Source: Micromonospora pattaloongensis (GTDB taxonomy: Bacteria > Actinomycetota > Actinomycetes > Mycobacteriales > Micromonosporaceae). Taken from it: DNA of 64,000 nt. How positions within the stretch are numbered: the first letter of the stretch is position 1; the number at the start of each line of letters is the position of its first letter. Shown here one piece after another: positions 25,983-34,186 of the stretch. The position numbers and the translations under genes were made by a program. The DNA lies in the NCBI RefSeq assembly GCF_900107255.1, contig NZ_FNPH01000001.1, forward strand, positions 558,001 to 622,000, given 5' to 3'. The notes below the pieces were generated by a model. That model saw nothing but the letters and a program-made list of their open reading frames with translations. It ran no database searches and was not told where the DNA came from.

Positions 25983-26864
25983 ATGGTCAGTCTCGGCAAC
26001 CTCGCCGCCCGACCGCCCCGCGGCGGCGCCGGCGGACAGCTCTGGAGCGCCAGCCGGCTCACGTACGGCGCGCTCATCCTCACCGGTCTGCTCTCCGTCT
26101 TCCCGATCTACTGGATGTTCGTGGTGGCCACCCGCTCCAACGACGCGATGGGGCAGCTGCCGCCGCCGGTGACGCCCGGCGGCAACCTGCCGGGCAACGT
26201 GGAACGGTTGCTCGGCAACCCGGACGCGCACTTCCTGACCGGCATGCTCAACTCGGCGATCGTGGCCGGCGCGGTGACGGTCTCGGTGGTCTTCTTCTCG
26301 TCACTGGCCGGCTTCGCCTTCGCCAAGCTGCGGTTCCGCGGCCGCAACGGGCTGCTCCTGGTGATCATCGCGACGATGATGGTCCCCACCCAGCTCGGCG
26401 TCATCCCGCTCTACATGCTGATGTCGGAGCTGAACTGGAACGACCGGCTGCAGGCGGTGATCGTGCCCGGTCTGGTCACCGGCTTCGGCGTGTTCATGAT
26501 GCGCCAGTACGCCAGCCAGGCGGTCAGCAACGAGCTCATCGAGGCGGCCCGGGTCGACGGCTGCAGCACCGTGCGGATCTACTGGAACGTGGTGCTGCCG
26601 GCGCTGCGTCCGGCCGCCGCCGTACTGGGGCTGTTGACGTTCATGACCACCTGGAACGACTTCCTCTGGCCGTACGCGGTCCTCAACGATCCGGAGAACC
26701 CCACCGTGCAGCTCTCGCTGCGCGCCCTGTCGAACGGTTACTACCAGGACATGTCACAGATCTTCACCGGAACCGCGATCGCTACGCTTCCACTACTGTT
26801 CGTATTCATCGTGTTCGGCCGTCAGATCATCGGCGGAATCATGGAAGGTGCGGTCAAGGCGTGA
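25983..26864 (+). CDS. Sugar ABC transporter permease (MalG/CebG-like)
   Basis: The 293-residue protein is the second CUT1 permease, with six helices. The EAA loop is IEAARVDGCSTVRIYWNVVLP, and the helix after it contains TTWNDFLWPYAVLND, a family hallmark. It pairs with the upstream permease to form the translocation pore for the sugar brought by the binding lipoprotein. The ATG has GGGGAG a few nt upstream, overlapping the end of the previous gene. Its last codons overlap the GTG of the beta-glucosidase gene (GTGA), so translation is coupled. Confidence 0.92.
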   Translation: MVSLGNLAARPPRGGAGGQLWSASRLTYGALILTGLLSVFPIYWMFVVATRSNDAMGQLPPPVTPGGNLPGNVERLLGNPDAHFLTGMLNSAIVAGAVTVSVVFFSSLAGFAFAKLRFRGRNGLLLVIIATMMVPTQLGVIPLYMLMSELNWNDRLQAVIVPGLVTGFGVFMMRQYASQAVSNELIEAARVDGCSTVRIYWNVVLPALRPAAAVLGLLTFMTTWNDFLWPYAVLNDPENPTVQLSLRALSNGYYQDMSQIFTGTAIATLPLLFVFIVFGRQIIGGIMEGAVKA

Positions 26865-28294
26865 ACAGCTTCGATCGGCCGGCGGTGACCGGCAGCGCGT
26901 TGCTGGAGCCGGCGGCGACCCCGGTCCGGTTTCCCGAGGGCTTCGTCTGGGGCGCGGCCACCGCCGCGTACCAGATCGAGGGCGCGGCGCACGACGACGG
27001 GCGCGGCCCGTCCATCTGGGACACCTTCTGCCGTACGCCCGGCAAGGTGCACGCCGGACACACCGGCGACGTGGCGTGCGACCACTACCACCGGTACCCC
27101 GACGACGTCGCGCTGATGGCGGAGCTCGGGCTGCACGCGTACCGGTTCTCGGTGGCGTGGCCGCGGATCCAGCCCGACGGCTCCGGCCCGGTCAACCCGC
27201 GCGGGCTGGACTTCTACGACCGGCTCGTCGACGAGCTGCGCGGTCGCGACATCGACCCGATCATCACGCTCTACCACTGGGACCTGCCGCAGACGCTGGA
27301 GGACCGGGGCGGCTGGACGAACCGGGAGACCGCCGAGCGCTTCGCCGACTACGCCGCCGCCGTCTACGGCCGCCTCGGCGACCGGGTCACCACCTGGACC
27401 ACGCTCAACGAGCCGTGGTGCTCGGCGTACCTCGGCTACGGCAACGGCGTGCACGCGCCCGGGCGGCAGGACCCGGCGGCCACCTTCGCCGCCGTGCACC
27501 ATCTGCTGCTCGCGCACGGCCTGGGGGCGGCGGCGCTGCGCGCCGCCGGCGCGACCACCGTCGGGATCACCCTGAACCCGGCCGCGGTCTTCCCCGCCGA
27601 CCCGGAGAGCCCCACCGACGCCCAGGCGGTCCGCCTCGTCGACGGGCTGCACAACCGGATCTTCTTCGACCCGCTGCTCCGCGGCCAGTACCCCGCCGAC
27701 GTCCTGGAGCACGTCGCCCGGTTCACCGATCTCGGCTATCTCCGGGCGGGCGACGAGAAGCTGATCGGGGCGCCGATCGACCTGCTCGGGGTCAACTACT
27801 ACGCCCCCACCTACGTCGCGGCGCGTCCCGGCGCGGCCGGGGGCGGCGGCGCGTACCCCGGCACCGAGGGGATCGAGTTCCTGCCGCCGGTCGGGCCGCT
27901 GACCGACATGGGCTGGATGATCGAGCCCGGCGGCCTGACCGCGCTGCTGGAGCGGATCTCGAACGACTACCCCGGCGTCCCGATGATCGTGACGGAGAAC
28001 GGCGCCGCGTTCGACGACAAGTTCCACCGGGACGCCCCCGGCACCGACGGCCGGGTACACGACGCCGACCGGGTCAGCTACCTCGACGGGCACCTGCGGG
28101 CGGCGCACGAGGCGATCGCCCGTGGCGTCGACCTGCGCGGCTATCTCGTATGGTCGTTGCTGGACAACTTCGAGTGGGCCGAGGGCTACCGCAAGCGGTT
28201 CGGGATCATCTACGTCGACTATCTGACCCAGCGACGGGTGCCGAAGGACAGCGCACGGTGGTATCAGGAGGTTATCCACCGTAATGGGCTGTGA
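26861..28294 (+). CDS. GH1 beta-glucosidase (BglC-like)
   Basis: The 477-residue cytoplasmic enzyme is a glycoside hydrolase family 1 beta-glucosidase. The acid/base is E184 in TTLNEPWCSAYLG and the nucleophile is E379 in IVTENGAAFDD. The N-terminal signature FPEGFVWGAATAAYQIEGA and the late VWSLLDNFEWAEGY motif complete the family. It has no signal peptide and is co-transcribed with the ABC genes, so it should split imported cellobiose or longer cello-oligosaccharides to glucose. The GTG overlaps the permease stop by 4 nt. Confidence 0.95.
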   Translation: MNSFDRPAVTGSALLEPAATPVRFPEGFVWGAATAAYQIEGAAHDDGRGPSIWDTFCRTPGKVHAGHTGDVACDHYHRYPDDVALMAELGLHAYRFSVAWPRIQPDGSGPVNPRGLDFYDRLVDELRGRDIDPIITLYHWDLPQTLEDRGGWTNRETAERFADYAAAVYGRLGDRVTTWTTLNEPWCSAYLGYGNGVHAPGRQDPAATFAAVHHLLLAHGLGAAALRAAGATTVGITLNPAAVFPADPESPTDAQAVRLVDGLHNRIFFDPLLRGQYPADVLEHVARFTDLGYLRAGDEKLIGAPIDLLGVNYYAPTYVAARPGAAGGGGAYPGTEGIEFLPPVGPLTDMGWMIEPGGLTALLERISNDYPGVPMIVTENGAAFDDKFHRDAPGTDGRVHDADRVSYLDGHLRAAHEAIARGVDLRGYLVWSLLDNFEWAEGYRKRFGIIYVDYLTQRRVPKDSARWYQEVIHRNGL

Positions 28295-28315
28295 TCGAAC
28301 TGTGGAGGACGCGGC

Positions 28316-29332
28316 ATGACGACGGCCCGGGAGCGACCCACGCTGGAGGCGGTGGCCCGGCGCGCCGGCGTCTCCCGGGCCACCGTCTCCCGCGTCGTCA
28401 ACGGCTCGACCACCGTCGCCGAACCCATCCAGGAGGCGGTCCGGCAGGCTGTGCGCGAGCTGGGCTACGTGCCCAACCTCGCGGCCCGCAGCCTGGTGAC
28501 CCAGCGGACCGACTCGATCGCGCTGGTGCTGCCCGAGTCGGCCACCCGGGTCTTCTCCGACGACCAGTTCTTCCCCGGCATCATCCGCGGCGTCAGCCAG
28601 GAGCTGGAGGCCGCGGACAAGCAGCTCGTGCTGATGATGGCCAGCTCGACCGCCAGCCAGGAGCGGATCGAGCGGTACGCGACCGGCCGCCACGTCGACG
28701 GCGTCATGTTCGCCTCCATGCACGGCGTGGACCCGCTGCCCGGCGCCCTGGCCCGGATGGGCATCCCGGTGATCTGCAACGGCCGCCCGCTCGGTCGCGC
28801 CGCCGCGTCGGTGCCGTACGTCGACGTCGACCACGTCGGCGGCGTGACCACGGCGGTGCGGCACCTGCTCGACTCCGGTCGGCGACGGATCGCCACCATC
28901 GCCGGGCCGCAGGACATGGTCGGCGGGATAGACCGACTCACCGGCTACCGCAACGCGCTGCAGGACTCGGGCTGCCGCTCGATCGTCGCGGTCGGCGACT
29001 TCACCCGGGAGTCCGGCGCGCAGGCCATGCGGCAGCTGCTCAACGACGACCCGCACCTGGACGCGGTCTTCGTCGCCTCCGACCTGATGGCGCACGGCGC
29101 GCTGCGCACGCTGCGCGAGGCGGGGCGGCGGGTGCCGGACGACGTGGCCGTGATCGGCTTCGACGACATCGAGATCGCGCGCTACACGGATCCGCCGCTG
29201 AGCACGGTCCGGCAGCCGATCCACGAGATGGGGCGCGAGATGACGCGCCAGCTGTTGCGGCTCGCCGCGGGCGAGGAGATCGAGCTGGCGCTGATCCTCC
29301 CCACCGAGCTGATCGTCCGGGAAAGCTCCTGA
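28316..29332 (+). CDS. LacI-family repressor (CebR-like)
   Basis: The 338-residue regulator has an N-terminal LacI helix-turn-helix (about 8-30, EAVARRAGVSRATVSRVVNG) with hinge region YVPNLAARSLVTQRT, and a periplasmic-binding-protein-like sugar domain ending with IGFDDIEIARYTDPPLSTV. It closes the sugar operon, 22 nt after the beta-glucosidase, and has GGAGG before the ATG. The palindromes at 23441 and 23485 match the operator type of the CebR/CelR subgroup, so it most likely represses this operon until a cello-oligosaccharide binds. Confidence 0.92.
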   Translation: MTTARERPTLEAVARRAGVSRATVSRVVNGSTTVAEPIQEAVRQAVRELGYVPNLAARSLVTQRTDSIALVLPESATRVFSDDQFFPGIIRGVSQELEAADKQLVLMMASSTASQERIERYATGRHVDGVMFASMHGVDPLPGALARMGIPVICNGRPLGRAAASVPYVDVDHVGGVTTAVRHLLDSGRRRIATIAGPQDMVGGIDRLTGYRNALQDSGCRSIVAVGDFTRESGAQAMRQLLNDDPHLDAVFVASDLMAHGALRTLREAGRRVPDDVAVIGFDDIEIARYTDPPLSTVRQPIHEMGREMTRQLLRLAAGEEIELALILPTELIVRESS

Positions 29333-29345
29333 CGGACCTCCGTCA
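29330..29345. repeat. 16-bp palindrome holding two convergent stop codons
   Basis: TGACGGACCTCCGTCA is fully self-complementary apart from the central CC. It begins with the TGA of the LacI gene and ends with the TCA (TGA on the minus strand) of the EI24 gene. It may be a short shared hairpin; a two-base loop makes it weak as a terminator. Confidence 0.6.
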
Positions 29346-30116
29346 CGCGGCCTCGGTCGGCAGGCCGAAGACCCGGCGGGCGAGCAGCGTGCCGCCGGCC
29401 ACCGCGGCGGGCATCACCAGCACCGCGCCGAGCGGAATCAGGAAGCAGCAGAACACGGCCACCCCGAAGCCCAACGCCAGCGGCCGGTTGGCCTTCAGCA
29501 GGGCCCGGCGGTCGGGGAGCCGGAGCCCGCGCCGGTAGAACGGGGCGGCCACCAGCTCCACCGCCAGGAACCAGCCACCGATGACGGCCCCGAGCACCGG
29601 CACGACGGTCTGCCCGACGACCGGGATGAACCCGCCGAGGAAGAGCGGGATGCCGATGAGCAGCGACATCAACACCAGCCGGAGCGAGTCGAGCAGGCTG
29701 TGCCGCAGCGACACCCGCCACGGCACCTCGACCTGGTCGGGCACGCCGCCGTAGCGCTCCTCCACCCGCTCCGAGATCTTCTCGTAGAACGGATCCCCGA
29801 TCAGCAGCGTGATCGCGGTGAAGGTGAGCACGCCGACCAGCGCGCCGATGGCGAGCAACGCTCCCGCGACCACGAACCGGACCAGGTCACGGGCGCCCTC
29901 CGACCAGCCGTCGGCGAACGGGGTGAGCATGTCCGCCAGGTCGGAGACGAAATAGATCAGCGTGGCGTACGCGGCGACGAAGAGCGCGCCGGAGATCAGC
30001 GCCGGGATCGTGCCGAGCAGCAGCAGACGAGGACTGCTCACGTACATCCCGAGGCCGCGGCCGAGCAGCACGACGCCCCCGAAGAACTGGTTGAACGCGC
30101 TCTGAGGTCCCTTCAC
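29343..30116 (-). CDS. EI24/CysZ-like membrane protein
   Basis: The 257-residue membrane protein belongs to the EI24 domain family, related to the CysZ sulfate permease. It has four to six hydrophobic helices, with family blocks LLIGDPFYEKISERVEERYG and PVVGQTVVPVLGAVIGGWFL. CysZ itself imports sulfate; actinobacterial EI24 proteins are uncharacterised, so sulfate transport is only a possibility. The GTG start follows a TACGCT element by 8 nt, which suggests a very short leader. It is convergent with the LacI gene (10 nt between stops). Confidence 0.82.
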   Translation of the reverse strand: MKGPQSAFNQFFGGVVLLGRGLGMYVSSPRLLLLGTIPALISGALFVAAYATLIYFVSDLADMLTPFADGWSEGARDLVRFVVAGALLAIGALVGVLTFTAITLLIGDPFYEKISERVEERYGGVPDQVEVPWRVSLRHSLLDSLRLVLMSLLIGIPLFLGGFIPVVGQTVVPVLGAVIGGWFLAVELVAAPFYRRGLRLPDRRALLKANRPLALGFGVAVFCCFLIPLGAVLVMPAAVAGGTLLARRVFGLPTEAA

Positions 30117-30177
30117 GACGGGGAAGCGTAGTGCCCCCCGTCCACGGTGGCGCGGCGAGCGCCCCGCCGGTCGGGGC

Positions 30178-30570
30178 TCAGCGGGGAAAGGCCGTCACGG
30201 TCGGGGTCGGGGTCGGCGGGCTTGAGGGTTCCACGGTGGGCTGCGCGGTCAGCTCGGGCGTCGGCGACGGCACGGGGGCCGACGGCGCCAGGGTCGGCGG
30301 CGCGGCCGGCGTGGACGGCACGGTCCGGCTCCGGGCGATCGACGGCCGCACCGTCCTGGGCGTCCATCCGGGCACCACGCGCGCGGCGCCGGTCTCGCTC
30401 GGCCGGGGCGTCGCCGGCGGGACGACGCCGGTCGCCGCCGCACCCATCGCCGCGATCCCGGCCGGCGCCGACCGCGCCGGCGCGGCCCGGTCCGCCCAGG
30501 CCCAGCCGGCCGAGACTGCGAACGGCATCCCGAGCACCACGATCAGCGCGAAGACCTTCTGGGGTGACAT
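30178..30570 (-). CDS. Small exported Pro/Ser/Thr-rich protein, unknown
   Basis: A 130-residue product begins with a clear signal or anchor segment (VFALIVVLGMPFAVSAGWAWA), followed by a low-complexity tail rich in Ala, Pro, Thr and Ser. It has no folded-domain signature. The composition is common for wall-spanning or secreted linker proteins of actinomycetes. There is no obvious ribosome-binding site; a GTG two codons upstream is an alternative start. Codon third positions are GC-rich as in the neighbours, which supports it as a gene, but it could be lineage-specific. Function unknown. Confidence 0.55.
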   Translation of the reverse strand: MSPQKVFALIVVLGMPFAVSAGWAWADRAAPARSAPAGIAAMGAAATGVVPPATPRPSETGAARVVPGWTPRTVRPSIARSRTVPSTPAAPPTLAPSAPVPSPTPELTAQPTVEPSSPPTPTPTVTAFPR

Positions 30571-30654
30571 CTGCACACAGGAACACCGCTATTCGGGGCC
30601 ATTGGTTACGCGTCGGCGCGCGGGTGAACCCGAGCGTGTCGCGGACGGACTCCG

Positions 30655-31542
30655 CTATCCGTTCAGGAAGCCCGCGACCCGCTCCCGCAGGTCGGCGCGG
30701 TTCGTCCAGAGCACGCCCGGCTTGTCGTACACGTGCAGCTCCGCCCCGGGCAGCGCGGCCGCGAGTCGCTCGGCCACCTCGACCGGGTGCAGCTCGTCGC
30801 CGACGCAGCCGATCACGAGCGACCGGGCGGTCACGGGGGCGAGCGCGGCGGGGTCGCGGACCGGGACGTCGTCGAGCAGGCCGGCGAGCGCCGGGGCCAG
30901 GCCGTCGCGCATCAGCTGGTCGATCCGCTGTCGCAGGTAGGCCCAGCCGGCGGGGGTGTTGCGCACGGCAGCGGGCAGCTCGGTGGAGACCACGTCGGCC
31001 ACCGCCGACAGGTCGCCGGCCTCGACCGTCGCGATGAGGTCCGTCAGCCGCTGCCGGGCCGCGGTCGCCCGCGACCTGTCGAGCACGGCGGGCAGGAAGA
31101 ACACCGCCCGCTCGAAGCGCTCCGGGCTCTCCGCCAGCACCTGGCAGAGCGCCCCGGCGCCGAGGCTCACGCCGACGGCCCTGCTCGCGCCGGAGAGGTC
31201 GGCGACGGCGCGCAGGTCGCGGGCGAGCTCACCGTAACTCCACGGCCCGGCCGGGGCGTCCGAGCGGCCGTGGCCACGGAACTGGAAGAAGACCTTGCGG
31301 CCGGCCACCCCGCTGCCGAGCGGCCGGGTGACGGCGATGCCGCTGGCGAAGCCGTGCGCGAACACCGTCACCGGGTCGCCGACGCCGGTGATCAGCTGCT
31401 CGAGCCGCACGCCGTGCGGCGTCGCGACGAGTTCCGTCTCGGGCTCCGGCAGCGCCGGCCGGCCGGTGCGCGGCGCGGTGGGCCCCGGTCCGTACGTCCG
31501 CGGGCCCCCGTCAGGCGGTGGCGGCCAGCGGAAACCTCTCAC
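30655..31542 (-). CDS. Alpha/beta hydrolase
   Basis: The 295-residue protein has the alpha/beta hydrolase fold: VTVFAHGFASG (oxyanion region), FRGHGRSDAP, the nucleophile elbow GVSLGAGALCQ, a late acid loop VIGCVGDELHPVEVAERLA, and a possible late catalytic-acid stretch ELHVYDKPGVLW. The usual final catalytic histidine is not obvious (the H in ELHPVEV is the best candidate), so the activity may be unusual. The GTG overlaps the TGA of the DUF2516 gene by 3 nt, so both are one operon. The substrate is unknown. Confidence 0.78.
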   Translation of the reverse strand: MRGFRWPPPPDGGPRTYGPGPTAPRTGRPALPEPETELVATPHGVRLEQLITGVGDPVTVFAHGFASGIAVTRPLGSGVAGRKVFFQFRGHGRSDAPAGPWSYGELARDLRAVADLSGASRAVGVSLGAGALCQVLAESPERFERAVFFLPAVLDRSRATAARQRLTDLIATVEAGDLSAVADVVSTELPAAVRNTPAGWAYLRQRIDQLMRDGLAPALAGLLDDVPVRDPAALAPVTARSLVIGCVGDELHPVEVAERLAAALPGAELHVYDKPGVLWTNRADLRERVAGFLNG

Positions 31543-31856
31543 CAGAAGCCTTTGCCATCGGTGAGGTCACGCAGCCCGATCCGGACGTCGAGCAGGTAGA
31601 TGAGAGCCGCGGCGATCCCGATCAGGCCGAAGATGCTCGTCGCGCCGAAGCCTCCCACCAGCGTGAGGAGCAGGCAGAGCCCGAGGATGAGCAGCCAGCC
31701 TCCCTTGGGGAGGGTGCCGATCGCCGGGAACGCGTCGGAGCGCTGGGTGAGGCAGTGCACGAACGCGACGCCCTCCACGACCACGGCGAAGACGAGAAGC
31801 GCCAGGTCGATGACGAGTCTGACGTCCTGGTAGAAGAGCGGCGCGGCAGAGACCAT
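31539..31856 (-). CDS. DUF2516 family membrane protein
   Basis: The 105-residue protein has three hydrophobic helices (around LALLVFAVVVEGVAFVHCL, GGWLLILGLCLLLTLVGG and IFGLIGIAAALIYLLDVR), matching DUF2516, a conserved actinobacterial family of unknown role. The ATG at 31856 is 7 nt after TAAACT (31869-31864), so the mRNA is leaderless. Order HTH regulator, HbhA-like, DUF2516 is the same as Rv0474-Rv0475-Rv0476 of M. tuberculosis, from memory. A hairpin upstream separates it from the HbhA-like gene. Confidence 0.85.
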   Translation of the reverse strand: MVSAAPLFYQDVRLVIDLALLVFAVVVEGVAFVHCLTQRSDAFPAIGTLPKGGWLLILGLCLLLTLVGGFGATSIFGLIGIAAALIYLLDVRIGLRDLTDGKGFW

Positions 31857-31873
31857 GCGGTGAAGTTTATGCC

Positions 31874-31915
31874 GGAAGCCCCGGGTGGGCGGCATCTGCC
31901 GCACCCGGGGCTTCC
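31874..31915 (-). terminator. Terminator of the HTH-HbhA operon
   Basis: Perfect 14-bp arms (GGAAGCCCCGGGTG at 31874-31887 and its complement at 31902-31915) with a further CGGC/GCCG pairing inside. It begins 11 nt after the stop of the HbhA-like gene and ends 4 nt before the -10 of the DUF2516 gene. Confidence 0.85.
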
Positions 31916-31925
31916 ACGGCGGTCG

Positions 31926-32519
31926 TTACTTGGCGGCGGCGCGGGTGCGCTTGGCGGCCTTCGTGGCCTTCGCGGGTACCGCGTTCTCCGCGACGACCTC
32001 GGCGACGTCGGCCGGGGTGGCGGCCACCTCCGCCGGCGCCTCGGTGGTCTCCGCCGGCGCTTCGGTGGCCTCGATGTCGGCGTTGACGGTGTCGGCGGCC
32101 TGCACGACGCCGGCGCCGACGACGCGCTCACCGTGCGCGACGAGGGCGTCGTACGCGGCGACCGCCCGCTGCTGCGCGGCCTGCGCGTTGGAGACCAGCG
32201 CGGCGGTGTTCCGGGTGGCGGCCTCGCGGAGGCGCTCCACGTCGAACTCCCGGCCGGCGGCCTTGTCCCGCAGCGTGACCGCGGTGGTGTTGGCGGCGCG
32301 CAGCGTCGCGGCTGCCTTCTCGCGCAGCTCGGTGGTGTTGGCGGCGCGCAGCGTCGCGGCGGCCTTCTCGCGCAGCTCCACCGTGGTCGTCACGGCCTTG
32401 CCGCCGAGCTCGGTGACGACGTCCGGCAGCTTGCGCAGCTGCTGGTAGGCGAGGTCGCCGGCGCCGGCGACGGCGTAGAGCGGGGCGGGGATACGGGTAG
32501 TCCTGGGCTCGGTCATCAT
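31926..32519 (-). CDS. HbhA-like (heparin-binding hemagglutinin-like) helical protein
   Basis: The 197-residue protein has a long amphipathic helical middle with repeated LREKAAATLRAANTT units and ends with a Lys/Ala-rich tail (AKATKAAKRTRAAAK), the layout of mycobacterial HbhA, a surface adhesin and lipid-droplet protein. The tail has fewer Lys blocks than true HbhA, so heparin binding is uncertain. Two copies of a 16-residue unit (about 45-76) are a recent 48-bp duplication. The ATG overlaps the TGA of the upstream HTH gene (ATGA), and a strong terminator follows. Family assignment rests on layout and gene order. Confidence 0.72.
   Translation of the reverse strand: MMTEPRTTRIPAPLYAVAGAGDLAYQQLRKLPDVVTELGGKAVTTTVELREKAAATLRAANTTELREKAAATLRAANTTAVTLRDKAAGREFDVERLREAATRNTAALVSNAQAAQQRAVAAYDALVAHGERVVGAGVVQAADTVNADIEATEAPAETTEAPAEVAATPADVAEVVAENAVPAKATKAAKRTRAAAK
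32290..32385 (-). repeat. 48-bp in-frame tandem duplication in the HbhA-like gene
   Basis: Units 32290-32337 and 32338-32385 are nearly identical over their first 40 bp (one GCT/GCG change) and encode the same 16-residue coiled-coil unit twice. Frame is kept, so the coil is lengthened by 16 residues. Confidence 0.85.
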
Positions 32520-33106
32520 TTCTCCTCCTCGGCCACGGATGCGGCCGCGCGGTTCGGTCCGGTTCCTTCCCGGCGGGGCCGGCTCGCCTCGGTGGCGGCC
32601 CGCCTTCCGGGTTTGCGCTTCGGGGTGGGGGTGGCGCCGGCCTCGGTGACGGCGACGGACTCCAGCGCGCCGTCGGTCGGGGTCGCCGGTCGCTCGGCTG
32701 CCGGAGCGGCCCCGGCGGCGGTGGTCGCGTCGGGCGCGGGCGCCGCCTCGGCCTCCGCGAGCCGGGCGTTCTCCCGGCGGAACGTCTCGTAGATCTGACT
32801 CAGCGACTGCTTCTGCGACATCGTCAGCTCGTTGTCCGCCGCGATCGCGGCGAGCACGCCCTGACCGTTGTTGTCGTCGAGCAGTCCGGCGCGCAGGTAC
32901 ATGACCGGGGTGGAGACCCGCAGCGCGCTGGCGAGCTGCTGCAGCACCTCCGCGCTCGGCTTGCGCAGGCCGCGCTCGATCTGGCTGAGGTACGGGTTGC
33001 TCACCCCGGCCTGCTCGGCGAGTTGCCGCAGCGAAATCTTCGCGTTGCGCCGCAGGTCGCGGATGAAGCCGCCGACGTCGCGGGGCAGATCCTTCGGGCT
33101 GGCCAT
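32516..33106 (-). CDS. XRE-family helix-turn-helix regulator
   Basis: The 196-residue protein has an N-terminal Cro/C1-type domain (about 14-75, with ISLRQLAEQAGVSNPYLSQI and RGLRKPSAEVLQQLASAL), a short helical part (MSQKQSLSQIYETFRRENAR), and a disordered Pro/Ala/Arg-rich tail of about 80 residues. Mycobacterial Rv0474 next to hbhA has the same place. The ATG at 33106 lies 7 nt after TACCGT (33119-33114), indicating a leaderless mRNA. It is translationally coupled to the HbhA-like gene, so it may control that gene or its own promoter. Confidence 0.85.
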   Translation of the reverse strand: MASPKDLPRDVGGFIRDLRRNAKISLRQLAEQAGVSNPYLSQIERGLRKPSAEVLQQLASALRVSTPVMYLRAGLLDDNNGQGVLAAIAADNELTMSQKQSLSQIYETFRRENARLAEAEAAPAPDATTAAGAAPAAERPATPTDGALESVAVTEAGATPTPKRKPGRRAATEASRPRREGTGPNRAAASVAEEEK

Positions 33107-33182
33107 GAATACGACGGTAGCCGGCGCTGCTTGCAACTGCAAGCGATGTGCTAGCGGGAGTTAGCGACGCCGGTCACCCGCG

Positions 33183-34142
33183 TCACCAGATGGCGCGCAC
33201 CTCGCCGACGCGCTGACCGCCGCCGAACAACGGCACCTCGGCCAACTCCGCGAGCACCGGCGGCTCGGCGCCGAGTCGCCGCAGCGCGGAGGCCAGCACC
33301 GGCATCCGCGGACGCATCTGACCATCGTCGATCTTCATCGCGACGGCGCCCACCCCGGGAATCGCGACCGCGAGGACGCCCTCGGCGCCGCCCTTCGCGA
33401 GCAGCCCGGGCACGCCGGTCATCAGCCGGGTGTCCTCGGCGGTCGTGCCGGCGACGATCGCCGGGTGCGCCCGCATCGCGGACGCGACCGTCTGCTCGAC
33501 CGAGCCCGGCGCGCCGGAGACCAGCCGCAGGTACGCGCCGGCCAGACCGGTCAACGAGATGGCGAGCACGGGCGCCCCGCACCCGTCGATCCCCCGCGCG
33601 CCGACCGGCTCCCGCGCGAACTCCTCCACCGCCGCGCTGAGGTGCTGCTGCAGCGGGTGCTCCGGCGTCCAGTACTCCTCGGTCGGCCAGCCCGCCGCCA
33701 GGCAGGTCAACAGCATTCCGGTGTGCTTGCCCGAGCAGTTCATCTGGATCCGCGCCGGGCCACCGCCGGCGCGCAGCACCGCGGCCGCGGCCTCCGACCC
33801 GATCGGCATGTCCGGCGGGCAGCCCAGCGCGGACTCGTTGAGGCCGGCGGTGCGCAGCAGCGCGCGCACCCGGGCCAGGTGGAATTCCTCGCCGTAGTGG
33901 CTGGCACAGACGAGAGCGAGGTCGGCCGGGTCGGCGAGCCGCAGCCCGGCGCGGAGCATCCCGACCGCCTGCATCGGCTTGTTGGACGAGCGCGGAAAGA
34001 TCGGCGATGCGATATCCCCCGCCGAGCTCAGCACCGCTCCGTCGGCGTCGAGCACCACCACCGAACCGCGGTGGAACCCCTCCACGAAACCGGAGCGGAC
34101 CACCTCGGCGAGCGGAACCCCGCCCTCGTACGTCTTACCCAT
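33183..34142 (-). CDS. Asparaginase family protein (L-asparaginase II type)
   Basis: The 319-residue protein matches the asparaginase II family described in Rhizobium and common in actinobacteria, unrelated to the E. coli enzymes in active-site layout. Blocks are EVVRSGFVEGFHRGSVVVLD, SSNKPMQAVGMLRAG, CASHYGEEFHLARV, IQMNCSGKHTGMLLTC and GIDGCGAPVLAISLTGLAGA. The ATG at 34142 follows TACGGT (34155-34150) by 7 nt, which decides the start and signals leaderless transcription. It likely converts L-asparagine to aspartate and ammonia. The BKACE gene lies just upstream on the same strand. Confidence 0.88.
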   Translation of the reverse strand: MGKTYEGGVPLAEVVRSGFVEGFHRGSVVVLDADGAVLSSAGDIASPIFPRSSNKPMQAVGMLRAGLRLADPADLALVCASHYGEEFHLARVRALLRTAGLNESALGCPPDMPIGSEAAAAVLRAGGGPARIQMNCSGKHTGMLLTCLAAGWPTEEYWTPEHPLQQHLSAAVEEFAREPVGARGIDGCGAPVLAISLTGLAGAYLRLVSGAPGSVEQTVASAMRAHPAIVAGTTAEDTRLMTGVPGLLAKGGAEGVLAVAIPGVGAVAMKIDDGQMRPRMPVLASALRRLGAEPPVLAELAEVPLFGGGQRVGEVRAIW

Positions 34143-34186
34143 TTTTCCGACCGTACCCATCACGCCGCTCTCCGCCGCCGGCAACG

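Noticed and set aside
26822-29224. A minus-strand open frame of 800 codons opposite the beta-glucosidase and LacI genes
   Set aside because: Same reason: antisense shadow in very GC-rich DNA; the plus-strand genes have full family motifs.
29343-30116. Calling the EI24 protein CysZ sulfate permease
   Set aside because: Fold-level similarity only, and no sulfate assimilation genes next to it.
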